Positions 9,261 to 18,137 of a DNA stretch of 64,000 nt are shown here, in pieces; within the stretch, counting starts at the first letter, position 1, and every line of letters starts with the position of its first letter. The DNA comes from Salinivenus lutea. Lineage in GTDB: Bacteria; Bacteroidota; Rhodothermia; Rhodothermales; Salinibacteraceae. Location of the stretch: NCBI GenBank assembly GCA_002894685.1, contig NCRC01000002.1, positions 1 through 64,000 of the forward strand. Reading direction: 5' to 3'. The notes beneath the pieces were generated by a model, which saw only the letters and a list, made by a program, of their open reading frames with translations, was not told where the DNA came from and did not search any database. The position numbers and the translations under genes are program-made.

Positions 9261-12200
9261 CTACGCCTCCGCAAGCAGGGCCTCAATCAGGCGTTCCGGC
9301 TCGTCCCCCACCTCAGAGAGGAGATACACGGCCCATCCGGTGTCCTCAAACACGTCTCGGTCGGTCTCTTGATCGGAGGCCAGAACGGCCACCTTGGCCC
9401 CCGGCCAGGCCAGTTCGGCCGTCCCGATGATCTGACCATCGCGTCGGGGCTCATAGGCCAGGTCCGGAGCCGGAATCTCGGCCTCGTACAGCGCCTCCAG
9501 GAGGCCCGACACCGGATAGGGCGAGTAGTCAGCCTCCGCAAAGGCTTCGTCCCACGCCTCCTCGTCGAACGCCCCCAGGTCCTCTCCCTGAGGCACATGG
9601 TCCGCGAGCGAATCCCGCCCCGCGGATCCAAGGAGCTCGTCGTAGCTCCGGAACGCATCGTCGTCGGCCGTGACGGGGTAGGCGGCGGGGACAAACTGGA
9701 AGAGATTGTAGAGGCGCAGGAATCCGTTCCAGTGCGCTTCGAAGTCGTCGGCCTGTTCCTCCTTCCGGTCATCGAGGTAGAGGGCAAGGGTGAGCCCGTG
9801 GCGCGCCCGGTCGACGTCCGAGGGGAGGGCCTGGGCGGCGGCCGGGGAAACAGCGGCCCAGAGGGTCACGGGGTCCTGGCCCGACGCCCCCTCCCGCAGC
9901 CCCAACAGCGTGTCTTCGTCGGCGTGCCCCTCCAGGTGAGCCACCAGCGGGTCCGGGAGCCGGGCCTGCGCCGCGGAGCGCCATGCCTCCGGGTCGGACT
10001 GTTGTTGCGCGAAGAGAAGCCCCTGAACGAGAGCGACGTTCTCGAAGAGCGATTCGTCCTGGGTCTCCAGGAGGCACACCAGCCACTCAAAGCTACCCCG
10101 ATCCACAAATTCTTTGACCGTCCGCGACCGACTCTCCCCCGTTGCCGCCAGGAGCTCCGCGTAGTCATCCGACGCCGGCTTCAAAAAGTTGCGGGCGTGA
10201 ACCGTGCGTTCTTTCATCACGTCGCGCCAGCTGAGCGACCACACGGTGTACTGCCCGCTCGCGCGGAGGGCCCTGCGTTGGGCGAGGTCCGTTCCGATCC
10301 GGGGTCGGTGGTACTGCAGTCCATCCAGCAAGACCGCAATCGGGCGCATCTCCGCGCCGTGCGGCCGGATCACGAAGTCAATTGAGCAGCGGCGCGCCAC
10401 CCCGTCGGCGGGTCCCACGAGGACCTGCGGCTCGATGTCGTAGGTGTGCCCCGCAATCTCAAGCTCGTGCCCGTGCTTCTGCCCCACCGTCTTCTTGTCC
10501 AGGCGGGACGGCTCCACGTCGAGGGTCCGCAGCCGCTCCAGAAAGCGCGCCTCCAGCTCACTCTCCAGCACGCCGTGGACCGGAATCTCGTCCACGGTGT
10601 CGATTTCAACGAGGTCATCTCGGCGTGCTACCAGGTCCTCCAACAGCTCCTGGGCCGCCGACCGGGAGGTGTGCGGCATGTCGTAGTGATTGCGGTAGGC
10701 GTAGAGACAGCGGTAACAGCCGTCCCGGTCCGCATCCTCGATACAAGAACAGTTCTGAATCACGTCGAGGGCCTTTTCGAGAACCTTCAGGAGGATCTGC
10801 TCCTCTCGGAGAAGGGTGGCGAGGTACCCGGTGCCGCCCGGCACCGAATCGTAGACGAGAAGAAACCGCCGGCGGGCAATCTCCTGGTCCCCCGGCTCCT
10901 CCTGAATCGCCGTCTTGAGGTGATCGACCGAGCCGTCAAAGTATTCCTCAAGCCCCAGCTCAAAGGCCGCCTTGAAGGACTCCACCTTCTCCGGGGTCCC
11001 GGCGAACGACGTTTCGGGCAGCAGGATGCGGAGGGCTTCCGACTCGATCTCGCGGTACAGAAACAGAGATTCCGGATCGGGGGCCGCGCCGTTCTCCTGG
11101 CGGGTTGTGCAGGACCGCGTGTGCTCGATCGGGGCGTCGCCGACGGCCACTCGCCCGCAGGCCGGACATGTGAGGAAGGCCTCCCCCTTGATTTCCTGTC
11201 CGCCGACGTCCATCAGGGGCTGCTCGCGGGGCCGCCCGAAATTCACCTCGCGAAACGTCCCCTCCTGGATAAACTCGAACCCGAAGGGCAGGTCCTCATC
11301 GTCGATGCGGTAGGCCGTCTCGACCGCCTCCGACTCAAAACTGGCAAGGAGCTCCGTCTCGAAGAACTCCCGCTCCCGCCCGTCACTCGAGTCGTCAATC
11401 CGGCTCTTGCGGTCGGCGGTCGTCGCCCGCACCTCGTCGTGGCGGATGAGGGTCCGCTCCTGCCCCTGATCGCTCCATCCCGGGCTCCCACAGCGCGGGC
11501 AGGCGGTCTTCGGCGAATGGTCCGCCACAACCCGTTCCATGTAGGCACACTGGTCGCAGAACCGCCACCGTTCGAGCACCTCGTCGCCGGAGAGGTCAAT
11601 CTGATCGACCTGCACGCGGCGTCCGTTGGCGTAGAACGTGGCGCCCGGCGCCAGCTCTCCGAGCGCCTGCGAGGCCGGACGCACAAACTCCTCGTCCCAC
11701 ACCTCCTGATTCCCCTCCTTCGGGTTCCGGTACAGAATGGAGCGCAGGGTGACGCCCGACTCCGGAAACGCGTAGTTCGGCAGCAGCCCCGCGTCGGTAA
11801 AGAAGTTGTAGGTATTCTTCTCCCCGATGCGCTGGTAAATGTCCTGGAGCGCAGTTTTCTCCCGGCGCATCTCGTCGAGCTCCCGCTCTTTCTCGCCTTT
11901 CACCGGGCCGTCCTCCCTCTTGCGGATCTCGCGGTACAGGCGTCGGCTCCGGCGGTGCAGTTCCGTTCTCCGCTTCTGAATCTCGCCCAGCCGCTCCAAC
12001 ACGCGGGTGTCGATGCCCCCGTCCGACGCAACAGCCTTGCGCAGGGCCTCGGCGCGGGCTGGGCTGAGCACATCGCCGAAGAGGTCGACGAATCCGTCGA
12101 AGAGCTCCTCCTCGTGATCGTCGACAAACGTGAGCCAGGTGTGGGGAAACACGTTCTCGTCGTCGAGCCCGCGCAGGACGGTACTGAGCGTAGAGGGCAC

Positions 12201-15200
12201 GGCGTCCTCCGAGACGCCCCCCGCGATCCACCGGTCAAAGCAGTACGCGACGTACTGGCGCAGAAGCACCTCCACGGCCCCCAGAAAGACGCCCGGCGGC
12301 GCGATGTCCCCGTCGATCATCTCCGTCGGGTCCTCAAAGAAGTAGAGGTCGTGGGGCCGCCCGTTGGCCACGGTCACGTCGACCGCGTTGCCGGACCGGC
12401 GCCCCCCGCGCCCGATGCGCTGAACAAAGTTCGACGGACTCGGCGGCACCGAGCAGAGAAACACGCTGGAGAGCTGCCCCACGTCGACGCCCAGCTCCAG
12501 CGTCGGCGTACAGGAGAGGAGGTTGGGGTCCCAGGGCTGCCCGTCGTCCGCTTCGTCTCTCTGAAAGGAGGCCTCCAGCGCCTCCCGCGGGCCGCGACCG
12601 AGCAGGCCCGTGTGCTCCCGCGCAATGATTCGCTGCAGGTCGCCGCGGCTGTAGAGGCGTCGGTAGTAGTTTCGCTCCGACGCTTCGGGGGCGTACGTGC
12701 CCGTGCACGGGTAGCGCAGGCAGGGCGTCCCCGCCCAGTCGGGGGCCGCCGACCGGGCCACGGAGGCGTTGTGCCCGCACTGCCGACACCGGACCTGCGC
12801 GACGTCGTCCGTGACCAAAAGCGCATCCGGCCGGAGGCCCCACACGCCATGTCCCTTCCGGGTGGACCGGCGCTCCAGCAGGTTCGCCCCCACCAGGGCG
12901 CTCAGCGCCTGCGGGTACAGCGCGTCGAGGACGCCCTCCAGCAGGTCGTCGCGGTGGCGAAAGCACTTCAGGGCCCAGGCTTCCAGCCAGCTGTTTCCCT
13001 GCGCCCCGGAGGTCAGGATGGGATCGAAGCGGGAGGTGCTCTTCTCGGAGATAAAGGCGGGAAGGCGGGAGGCCTGTCTATAGTTTGGCATGTGCTTTTT
13101 GTGAGCCCCGCTGATGACGTAGCTGTCCCCTCCACGCTCGATGTAAGTTCCCAGCTCCGGGTGGAAGACGGCGCCCTGGTTCTTGAGGTGCTGCAGGAGC
13201 CCCGCGAGGAAGCCCCGCCCTTCGGTCTCCGTCACGTCCCGGAGGTTGCCCAGGTTCTGGAGGCGCGGCAGCAGCGTTTCGGTTGCGTCCCGGAGCCGAT
13301 CCCGGTCGGGCCCCGCGACGGACGAGCCGGTCTTTTCGAGCGTGCGGCCAATGCGGGCCCGAAAGCCGTACTCGCTCCACACCTCCCAGCTCAGCCGACG
13401 GCTCAGGTCCGCCACGAGGGTCGCCCCGTCGGGCAACCGGCCCCGCTCCCGGAGCGCCTCGTACTCCCGAAACCACTCCATGTCCGGCGCAATGAAGGTG
13501 GAAACGAACGCCGTCTCGCTCATCCGCTCTCGGTACTGCGCCGCCACCTGTTCCTGCAGGGCCTCCAGGGACGTCGGCTCGCTCCCGTCCACGACCTTCT
13601 GGATCGCGCCCCGAAGATTGAAGCGGTAGGTCCGCGCCTCGAAAAAGCCCGCCCGGTGGGCCGCGTCCTGCACCGAGTCGGAAAACGTAAGCAGCTTTTT
13701 GTCCTCGTTGTGGGACGAGGCGTAGAGCTGAGAGATGAGGACGCTCGTTAGGCTCGCCGCCCGCGACCCGACGATCGTGAGGCCACCCCGCGTGCCGCAG
13801 AAGGGACAGTCGTTGCTCCCAACTTGGGTGCCGTCCTTTGTGGTCTTGCGGTTCTTGGGGCGGAAGACCTCCAGGAGTTTGTCGGCCCGGCCGCACGACT
13901 CGCAGTCGTCTGCGCGGCGGCCGCTAAATTGCAGGTCGTGCCCGCAAAGCTGGTGACGCGTCCCTTCGGCCTCAACCTCTTCGCCCGGCGCCACCGGAAA
14001 GGCAAAAGAAAAGGTCGGCTCGTCGTTGAAGTAGCGGCGGTAGATGCCCTTCAGGTCCGAACGAAAGCGGCTCTCGTTCTGCCGATGGATGCCGACCCAG
14101 CCCATTGCCCCGCACTCCAGGCAGTGCGCCACAGGCAGGTGCGGTTCTCGGCCCCGCGCCTCCGGCAGATCGTCCCAGAAGGTGAGCGTCGGATTCGCCT
14201 CGATGCTCGCCACCATGCGCCGCAGCTCGCGGAGCCAGAGCTGACTGCGCATCTGCACGAACGGAACCAGCTCCGTGTCCCCGTTCGCCTCGGTCGTGGA
14301 GCGGGCCCACGAGAGCAGCGCCAGAAAGCTGTCCAGCGCCGCCCGGCGGTACGCCTCGGAGTTGCTCTCTGGGAGAACGGAACGCGCCTCCAACGCCTCG
14401 GCGACCGCGTCCGCCGGCCGGGGCGCCCCATCCAGCACCGCCAGGAGGTCGCGGAGAACGACGTGCCCCCGGAGCGCCTCCCCCAGCCGGACCGTGCCCG
14501 CGTCCGTCCCGAGATCGGGCGCTACGCACTCCCCAAACCAGAGCTTCGCCTGCGCCTCCACGTAGGATTTCGGCGACGTGTACGCGTCGGGGCGCAGATC
14601 GTCGAGACGGTCCGGGCCGGGGATCTCGGTGTGGGTTGGCGGGCGCAAGAACGCCTCGGCGGAGACCCGCTTCTCCCCGATGACCGCGCCCGCCTCAAAG
14701 GGCTGGCCGAACACGTCCTCCGCGTAGTCGCGAAGCGCCCCGACGTCCTCCGCGCCCCCGAGCGTGGCCGAGGTGCCGACGCAGCACAGCGTGTCCGTCT
14801 CCGTGCCGAGCCGGTCCGTGAGGCGGCGGAGGAGGCAGGCCAGGTCCGTGCCCTGCGCGCCGTCGAACGTATGCAGCTCGTCGACCACCAGGTAGCGGAG
14901 CGTCTCCGGGTCGTTGTAGCGCCAGAGCTTCGCGTCCGCCGGGCGGGTGAGCAGGTAGTCGAGCATCTTGTAGTTCGTCAGCAGCAGGTCCGGCGGGTGC
15001 TGCCGGAGGATCTGCCGGCTCGTGATGACGTGCTCCGGGCCCATCCGGATCGTGGGGTTCTCGTCTTCGTCGCCCACGTAGAGCCCCACGCGCGTGCCCT
15101 CCAAGGCGTCGATCTCGTCGACCGCCTCCGCGATGCGCCCGGCCTGGTCGTTCGCCAGGGCGTTCATCGGGTAGATGAGAATGCCCTTGATGCCCTCCTC

Positions 15201-15560
15201 CCCCTTGTGCCGGCGCACGCAATCGAGCACCGGCCACAGAAACGCCTCCGTCTTGCCCGACCCCGTGCCGGTGGCCACCAGGGTCGACTGCCGCTCGTCC
15301 CCGCTCAGGCGCTCGAAGGCCTCCGCCTGGTGGGCGTACGGCGGAAAGCCGAGGGGCACCTCCGGAAAGTAGTCCGACCCGTGCCCGCTGTGCCGAAAGG
15401 GCAGGTCGACGTTGACGTACGGCCCCTTGAACACGCTGCCGTCCCGGTCCAGAAGCCGGTCCAGCATCCCGTGGAAGTGGGGCGTCGTGGTCGGGAAGGT
15501 GGTGCGCAGGAAATCTTCGACGCCCGTCTGGAGCTGCGAGGTGAGGACGGAGGGGAGCAT
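9261..15560 (-). CDS. Giant DEAD/DEAH helicase with DUF1998 and C-terminal nuclease-like domain (DruE / DrmA-DrmB / MrfA-like)
   Basis: 2,099 residues from an ATG at 15560. Superfamily 2 helicase motifs are clear: Walker A ATGTGSGKT (96-104), VVDELHTFDGAQG (225-237), SAT (264-266), and later QRIGRGGRRSG as motif VI. Several Cys pairs (CLECGAMGW, CESCG, CRQCG, CDQCAYM, CPRCG) suggest zinc knuckles. A DUF1998 region closes with CSCIEDADRDGCYRCLYAYR, the four-Cys signature of MrfA/YprA and DruE proteins. After it comes a DUF559/Vsr-like nuclease fold (LESELEARFLERL, CSIDFVIRP, VLLDGLQYH). The size and order match Druantin DruE best, but a fused DISARM DrmA+DrmB is an alternative. It lies between the pPIWI-RE trio and the RelE-UvrD pseudogene, all in the same direction. 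Its first 20 codons are duplicated at 22471-22530. Confidence 0.85.
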   Translation of the reverse strand: MLPSVLTSQLQTGVEDFLRTTFPTTTPHFHGMLDRLLDRDGSVFKGPYVNVDLPFRHSGHGSDYFPEVPLGFPPYAHQAEAFERLSGDERQSTLVATGTGSGKTEAFLWPVLDCVRRHKGEEGIKGILIYPMNALANDQAGRIAEAVDEIDALEGTRVGLYVGDEDENPTIRMGPEHVITSRQILRQHPPDLLLTNYKMLDYLLTRPADAKLWRYNDPETLRYLVVDELHTFDGAQGTDLACLLRRLTDRLGTETDTLCCVGTSATLGGAEDVGALRDYAEDVFGQPFEAGAVIGEKRVSAEAFLRPPTHTEIPGPDRLDDLRPDAYTSPKSYVEAQAKLWFGECVAPDLGTDAGTVRLGEALRGHVVLRDLLAVLDGAPRPADAVAEALEARSVLPESNSEAYRRAALDSFLALLSWARSTTEANGDTELVPFVQMRSQLWLRELRRMVASIEANPTLTFWDDLPEARGREPHLPVAHCLECGAMGWVGIHRQNESRFRSDLKGIYRRYFNDEPTFSFAFPVAPGEEVEAEGTRHQLCGHDLQFSGRRADDCESCGRADKLLEVFRPKNRKTTKDGTQVGSNDCPFCGTRGGLTIVGSRAASLTSVLISQLYASSHNEDKKLLTFSDSVQDAAHRAGFFEARTYRFNLRGAIQKVVDGSEPTSLEALQEQVAAQYRERMSETAFVSTFIAPDMEWFREYEALRERGRLPDGATLVADLSRRLSWEVWSEYGFRARIGRTLEKTGSSVAGPDRDRLRDATETLLPRLQNLGNLRDVTETEGRGFLAGLLQHLKNQGAVFHPELGTYIERGGDSYVISGAHKKHMPNYRQASRLPAFISEKSTSRFDPILTSGAQGNSWLEAWALKCFRHRDDLLEGVLDALYPQALSALVGANLLERRSTRKGHGVWGLRPDALLVTDDVAQVRCRQCGHNASVARSAAPDWAGTPCLRYPCTGTYAPEASERNYYRRLYSRGDLQRIIAREHTGLLGRGPREALEASFQRDEADDGQPWDPNLLSCTPTLELGVDVGQLSSVFLCSVPPSPSNFVQRIGRGGRRSGNAVDVTVANGRPHDLYFFEDPTEMIDGDIAPPGVFLGAVEVLLRQYVAYCFDRWIAGGVSEDAVPSTLSTVLRGLDDENVFPHTWLTFVDDHEEELFDGFVDLFGDVLSPARAEALRKAVASDGGIDTRVLERLGEIQKRRTELHRRSRRLYREIRKREDGPVKGEKERELDEMRREKTALQDIYQRIGEKNTYNFFTDAGLLPNYAFPESGVTLRSILYRNPKEGNQEVWDEEFVRPASQALGELAPGATFYANGRRVQVDQIDLSGDEVLERWRFCDQCAYMERVVADHSPKTACPRCGSPGWSDQGQERTLIRHDEVRATTADRKSRIDDSSDGREREFFETELLASFESEAVETAYRIDDEDLPFGFEFIQEGTFREVNFGRPREQPLMDVGGQEIKGEAFLTCPACGRVAVGDAPIEHTRSCTTRQENGAAPDPESLFLYREIESEALRILLPETSFAGTPEKVESFKAAFELGLEEYFDGSVDHLKTAIQEEPGDQEIARRRFLLVYDSVPGGTGYLATLLREEQILLKVLEKALDVIQNCSCIEDADRDGCYRCLYAYRNHYDMPHTSRSAAQELLEDLVARRDDLVEIDTVDEIPVHGVLESELEARFLERLRTLDVEPSRLDKKTVGQKHGHELEIAGHTYDIEPQVLVGPADGVARRCSIDFVIRPHGAEMRPIAVLLDGLQYHRPRIGTDLAQRRALRASGQYTVWSLSWRDVMKERTVHARNFLKPASDDYAELLAATGESRSRTVKEFVDRGSFEWLVCLLETQDESLFENVALVQGLLFAQQQSDPEAWRSAAQARLPDPLVAHLEGHADEDTLLGLREGASGQDPVTLWAAVSPAAAQALPSDVDRARHGLTLALYLDDRKEEQADDFEAHWNGFLRLYNLFQFVPAAYPVTADDDAFRSYDELLGSAGRDSLADHVPQGEDLGAFDEEAWDEAFAEADYSPYPVSGLLEALYEAEIPAPDLAYEPRRDGQIIGTAELAWPGAKVAVLASDQETDRDVFEDTGWAVYLLSEVGDEPERLIEALLAEA
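15501..15560 (-). repeat. Helicase 5'-end direct repeat, copy 1 (within the intact gene)
   Basis: The first 20 codons of the DUF1998 helicase match 22471-22530 at 56 of 60 bases. The final 43 bases, up to and including the start ATG, are identical. The two copies flank the three-gene pPIWI-RE cassette in the same orientation. Confidence 0.9.
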
Positions 15561-15620
15561 ACTCAGCGGACACTAAAGGAATCAGACTTTGTCCAGGACG
15601 ATAGATCCCCTTCAGCGAAA

Positions 15621-18086
15621 TTAAATCGTACGGGGATGGTCATCGGAAATGGCCTTCGCGAGATGCAGTGGCACCGGGTGCCGGAGCGTCCCTTCCCAGT
15701 TCAAGGCAAACCGGCAGAGAAAAGCAGCGTACTTGCCGAGGTTCTGTGCGTCGAACGGTCCTTCCTTGGCGACCCAGAATTCCCGCGCGACAAGGCTGTG
15801 TTTGTCCTTTCGCCGGTTGGATTCAGTCATGTGAATCCGAGAATGTTTGCGATGGGCTCCTGGCCTACTAAAGGTCTTTGATTCCGCCACGTAGTAGAAT
15901 GCACTCGGCGCTGCCCCCTCTAGCACAAATCCAGTGTCTTTTCCTTGAGGGGGCTTCGGAAGCGTCCTTTCATCGAGCTCCTCCCATTTTCCGTTGCCAG
16001 CCGGTTTCGGGACAAGATCACTTCCAGAGCGCGACCGGACGACAGCGGCGTTCATACGCTTCAGCACCTCCGGAACGGAAGCATCGCTGTTCTTATCTCC
16101 GACGAAATTCCAGATGTGACTGAGAGTCTGATTTCCAAAGAGAATATAAGGCCCCGACATTTGTCGTTTTAGTTGCCGAAGGCCGCTCGCTAGTATGTTC
16201 CCTATCTTGTCGTGGTCACTAGAAAATCTGCTCTCACTGTGAAGACTCGTTGTCGCTCGACCTATGGGCTGCCAGCCATCTCCCTTGCGATGATCATAGG
16301 CAAGGAAGCGCTTCTCAGCCGGCTTCGTAGCAACAAGGACGAGGTCGTAGCCGGAGGAGTGCTGACGGTTAGCATTACGTTTCGAACAGTATGCTCCAAT
16401 CAAACAAGGCGGCTCATTTGATTTGACGTTCCGAACGGAGAGCGGGACGGGAAAGAGTCCGGCGCCTCTCATCAAATCCCAGACCGACCGCTTGCCGGCA
16501 TAGTTCGGCTCGTCGCTCAGTTCTTCCCGATCCACTGCATCCTTCGACTGGATAAACTGCGTGAGCACCCCCTTCTTCGCGAGTTGGGCTCGAAGCTGTT
16601 TTTTCGGATCAACAGCGTTGTTTCCGCCTCCTTCCCTCACCAGGTCACCGGAAAGCGTCTCCGCGATTACCAGTAAATTCCTGCCCGGCTGCTGATAGGA
16701 GTCTACGATCGGAGCAACGGCATCGATGGCCTTTGTGCCGTCGCTATACTGCGTCAGTACAGAGTCGGCGGGAAACGACTGAAAAACGCACTTCAGTCCG
16801 CAGACGAGCGTTGCGATTGTCCCGTCCTCTACGCTCAGTTCCTCCTCCGTTGCGTGGAAGACCGTTTTGAGCGCCTCCCGAACGCGGTGTTGTACGTCCC
16901 AGTTCTCGTACAACACAAGAATCAGCGGCGACTGCTCGGCTGCCTCGACCATATCAGCCAACCGCTCTTTTGAAGGCCCCTTCTTTTGTTGCTCCTCCTC
17001 ATCAGTCAACTTAGAAATGTAGTACTTCGGCCCGCCCTGAAAAACCAAAGGATCGGCTTCCGGAACGGCTCGACGGAGCCAGTGGGCCACCGCGTCGTGA
17101 AAGAGCTGGGTCGCCCCTTTTCCAATCGGATGATTTCGGGAGTGGTTTTCGGGAATCATCCGTAGTTGGTCTCTCACCTCCCCTGGCTCTGAATCTGGAT
17201 CGGGGAGCCCCTGATCAAAGTGCTCAAGAACCTCTACAGCCCGATCCCTCCAGGCTCGTGTCCCCGTTTTCCGATTTGCACGCTGGGACGGCTTTTCCCG
17301 GTCCCAGCCGATCTCGGCTTGCAACAAGAGCTTGTCTTTTCCCCGGTTCACCCAGCCCCGTTTTACCTTCTCCCCACGATGACGGGTGAGACGGGAAATA
17401 GACGGTGTTGCCTGTATGACAAGATCCTCAACCCCGGGCACTGTCATCGGATTGAGCTGCACACGATAATGGGCGTAGCCCCCTTTTGACGGCACGTGCA
17501 AGCGCTCTTCGCCCCAGCTCAGGAGCTCGCCCTCCGTATCGAGTCGCATTGGGACAGTAGACCCATCCTCAATGAGAAGCTTAGACGACCGAAGCCGCTG
17601 TGCCACCTCCCAGGTGGCAACGTTGTAAACCCAGGATGGGGGAAGGGGCGTCTGTTCACGCCTGTACTCGATTGCCTCATCCACAGAGACATGCCGTCGT
17701 CGAAGATTCCCAACCGCATTGGCGAGGCGAGTGGACGGAGTATCCGTGATGGTCATTTCCCAGGCGGCGAGAACCTCTGGAAGCCATTCATCCACCGGCT
17801 CCCGAGAGAGCAGAAACAAATCATCCCGCCAATAACTCCCCGACCCCTGAATAATTTGGACAAGATCAGTCACATGCAGGCGTAGCGCAATCTGCAAGCT
17901 GGCGGTCGGCATCCATTTTCTACTTCCCCGCGACCTTTGGCTTTGATGTCGATCTGTGCGGGCTTTGTGAACGGCCTTCCAGGCTCGCTGAAACTCCCTG
18001 CCTGCCTCGTACTGGTATATGCTTCCCAGTGATGAAGGCGTCGTTCGAATGGCACACGTACGCAAAAATCGATTTGACGGTGACAT
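15621..18086 (-). CDS. pPIWI-RE family protein (prokaryotic PIWI-fold, RNase H-like)
   Basis: 821 residues from an ATG at 18086. Its N-terminal segment (FLRTCAIRTTPSSLGSIYQ, SREPVDEWLPEVLAAWE) matches my memory of the pPIWI_RE X domain (DUF3962). The middle (SPLILVLYENWDVQHRVRE) fits the MID-like part, and the C-terminal 350 residues fit the RNase H-like PIWI module (LLVIAETLSGDLVREGGGNN, LRAQLAKKGVLTQFIQ, GAYCSKRNANRQHSSGYDL). Family knowledge: pPIWI-RE proteins are named for conserved Arg and Glu residues and are predicted to act with a DinG-type helicase and an REase on invading nucleic acids. Exactly those two genes lie upstream in the same direction, which makes the call strong even without a profile search. 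It probably forms an operon with them. Guide and target types are unknown. Confidence 0.85.
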   Translation of the reverse strand: MSPSNRFLRTCAIRTTPSSLGSIYQYEAGREFQRAWKAVHKARTDRHQSQRSRGSRKWMPTASLQIALRLHVTDLVQIIQGSGSYWRDDLFLLSREPVDEWLPEVLAAWEMTITDTPSTRLANAVGNLRRRHVSVDEAIEYRREQTPLPPSWVYNVATWEVAQRLRSSKLLIEDGSTVPMRLDTEGELLSWGEERLHVPSKGGYAHYRVQLNPMTVPGVEDLVIQATPSISRLTRHRGEKVKRGWVNRGKDKLLLQAEIGWDREKPSQRANRKTGTRAWRDRAVEVLEHFDQGLPDPDSEPGEVRDQLRMIPENHSRNHPIGKGATQLFHDAVAHWLRRAVPEADPLVFQGGPKYYISKLTDEEEQQKKGPSKERLADMVEAAEQSPLILVLYENWDVQHRVREALKTVFHATEEELSVEDGTIATLVCGLKCVFQSFPADSVLTQYSDGTKAIDAVAPIVDSYQQPGRNLLVIAETLSGDLVREGGGNNAVDPKKQLRAQLAKKGVLTQFIQSKDAVDREELSDEPNYAGKRSVWDLMRGAGLFPVPLSVRNVKSNEPPCLIGAYCSKRNANRQHSSGYDLVLVATKPAEKRFLAYDHRKGDGWQPIGRATTSLHSESRFSSDHDKIGNILASGLRQLKRQMSGPYILFGNQTLSHIWNFVGDKNSDASVPEVLKRMNAAVVRSRSGSDLVPKPAGNGKWEELDERTLPKPPQGKDTGFVLEGAAPSAFYYVAESKTFSRPGAHRKHSRIHMTESNRRKDKHSLVAREFWVAKEGPFDAQNLGKYAAFLCRFALNWEGTLRHPVPLHLAKAISDDHPRTI

Positions 18087-18137
18087 GAGCCAAAAAAGAG
18101 TTGGAGATAGGAAACTGTGAAGCGAAACAGGGCGACG

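Noticed and set aside
10446-13751. A long plus-strand open frame of 1,101 codons inside the DUF1998 helicase gene
   Set aside because: It is antisense to a gene with clear helicase and zinc motifs. High G+C makes such shadows common, and its composition (Arg/Val/Leu rich, no motifs) is not protein-like here.
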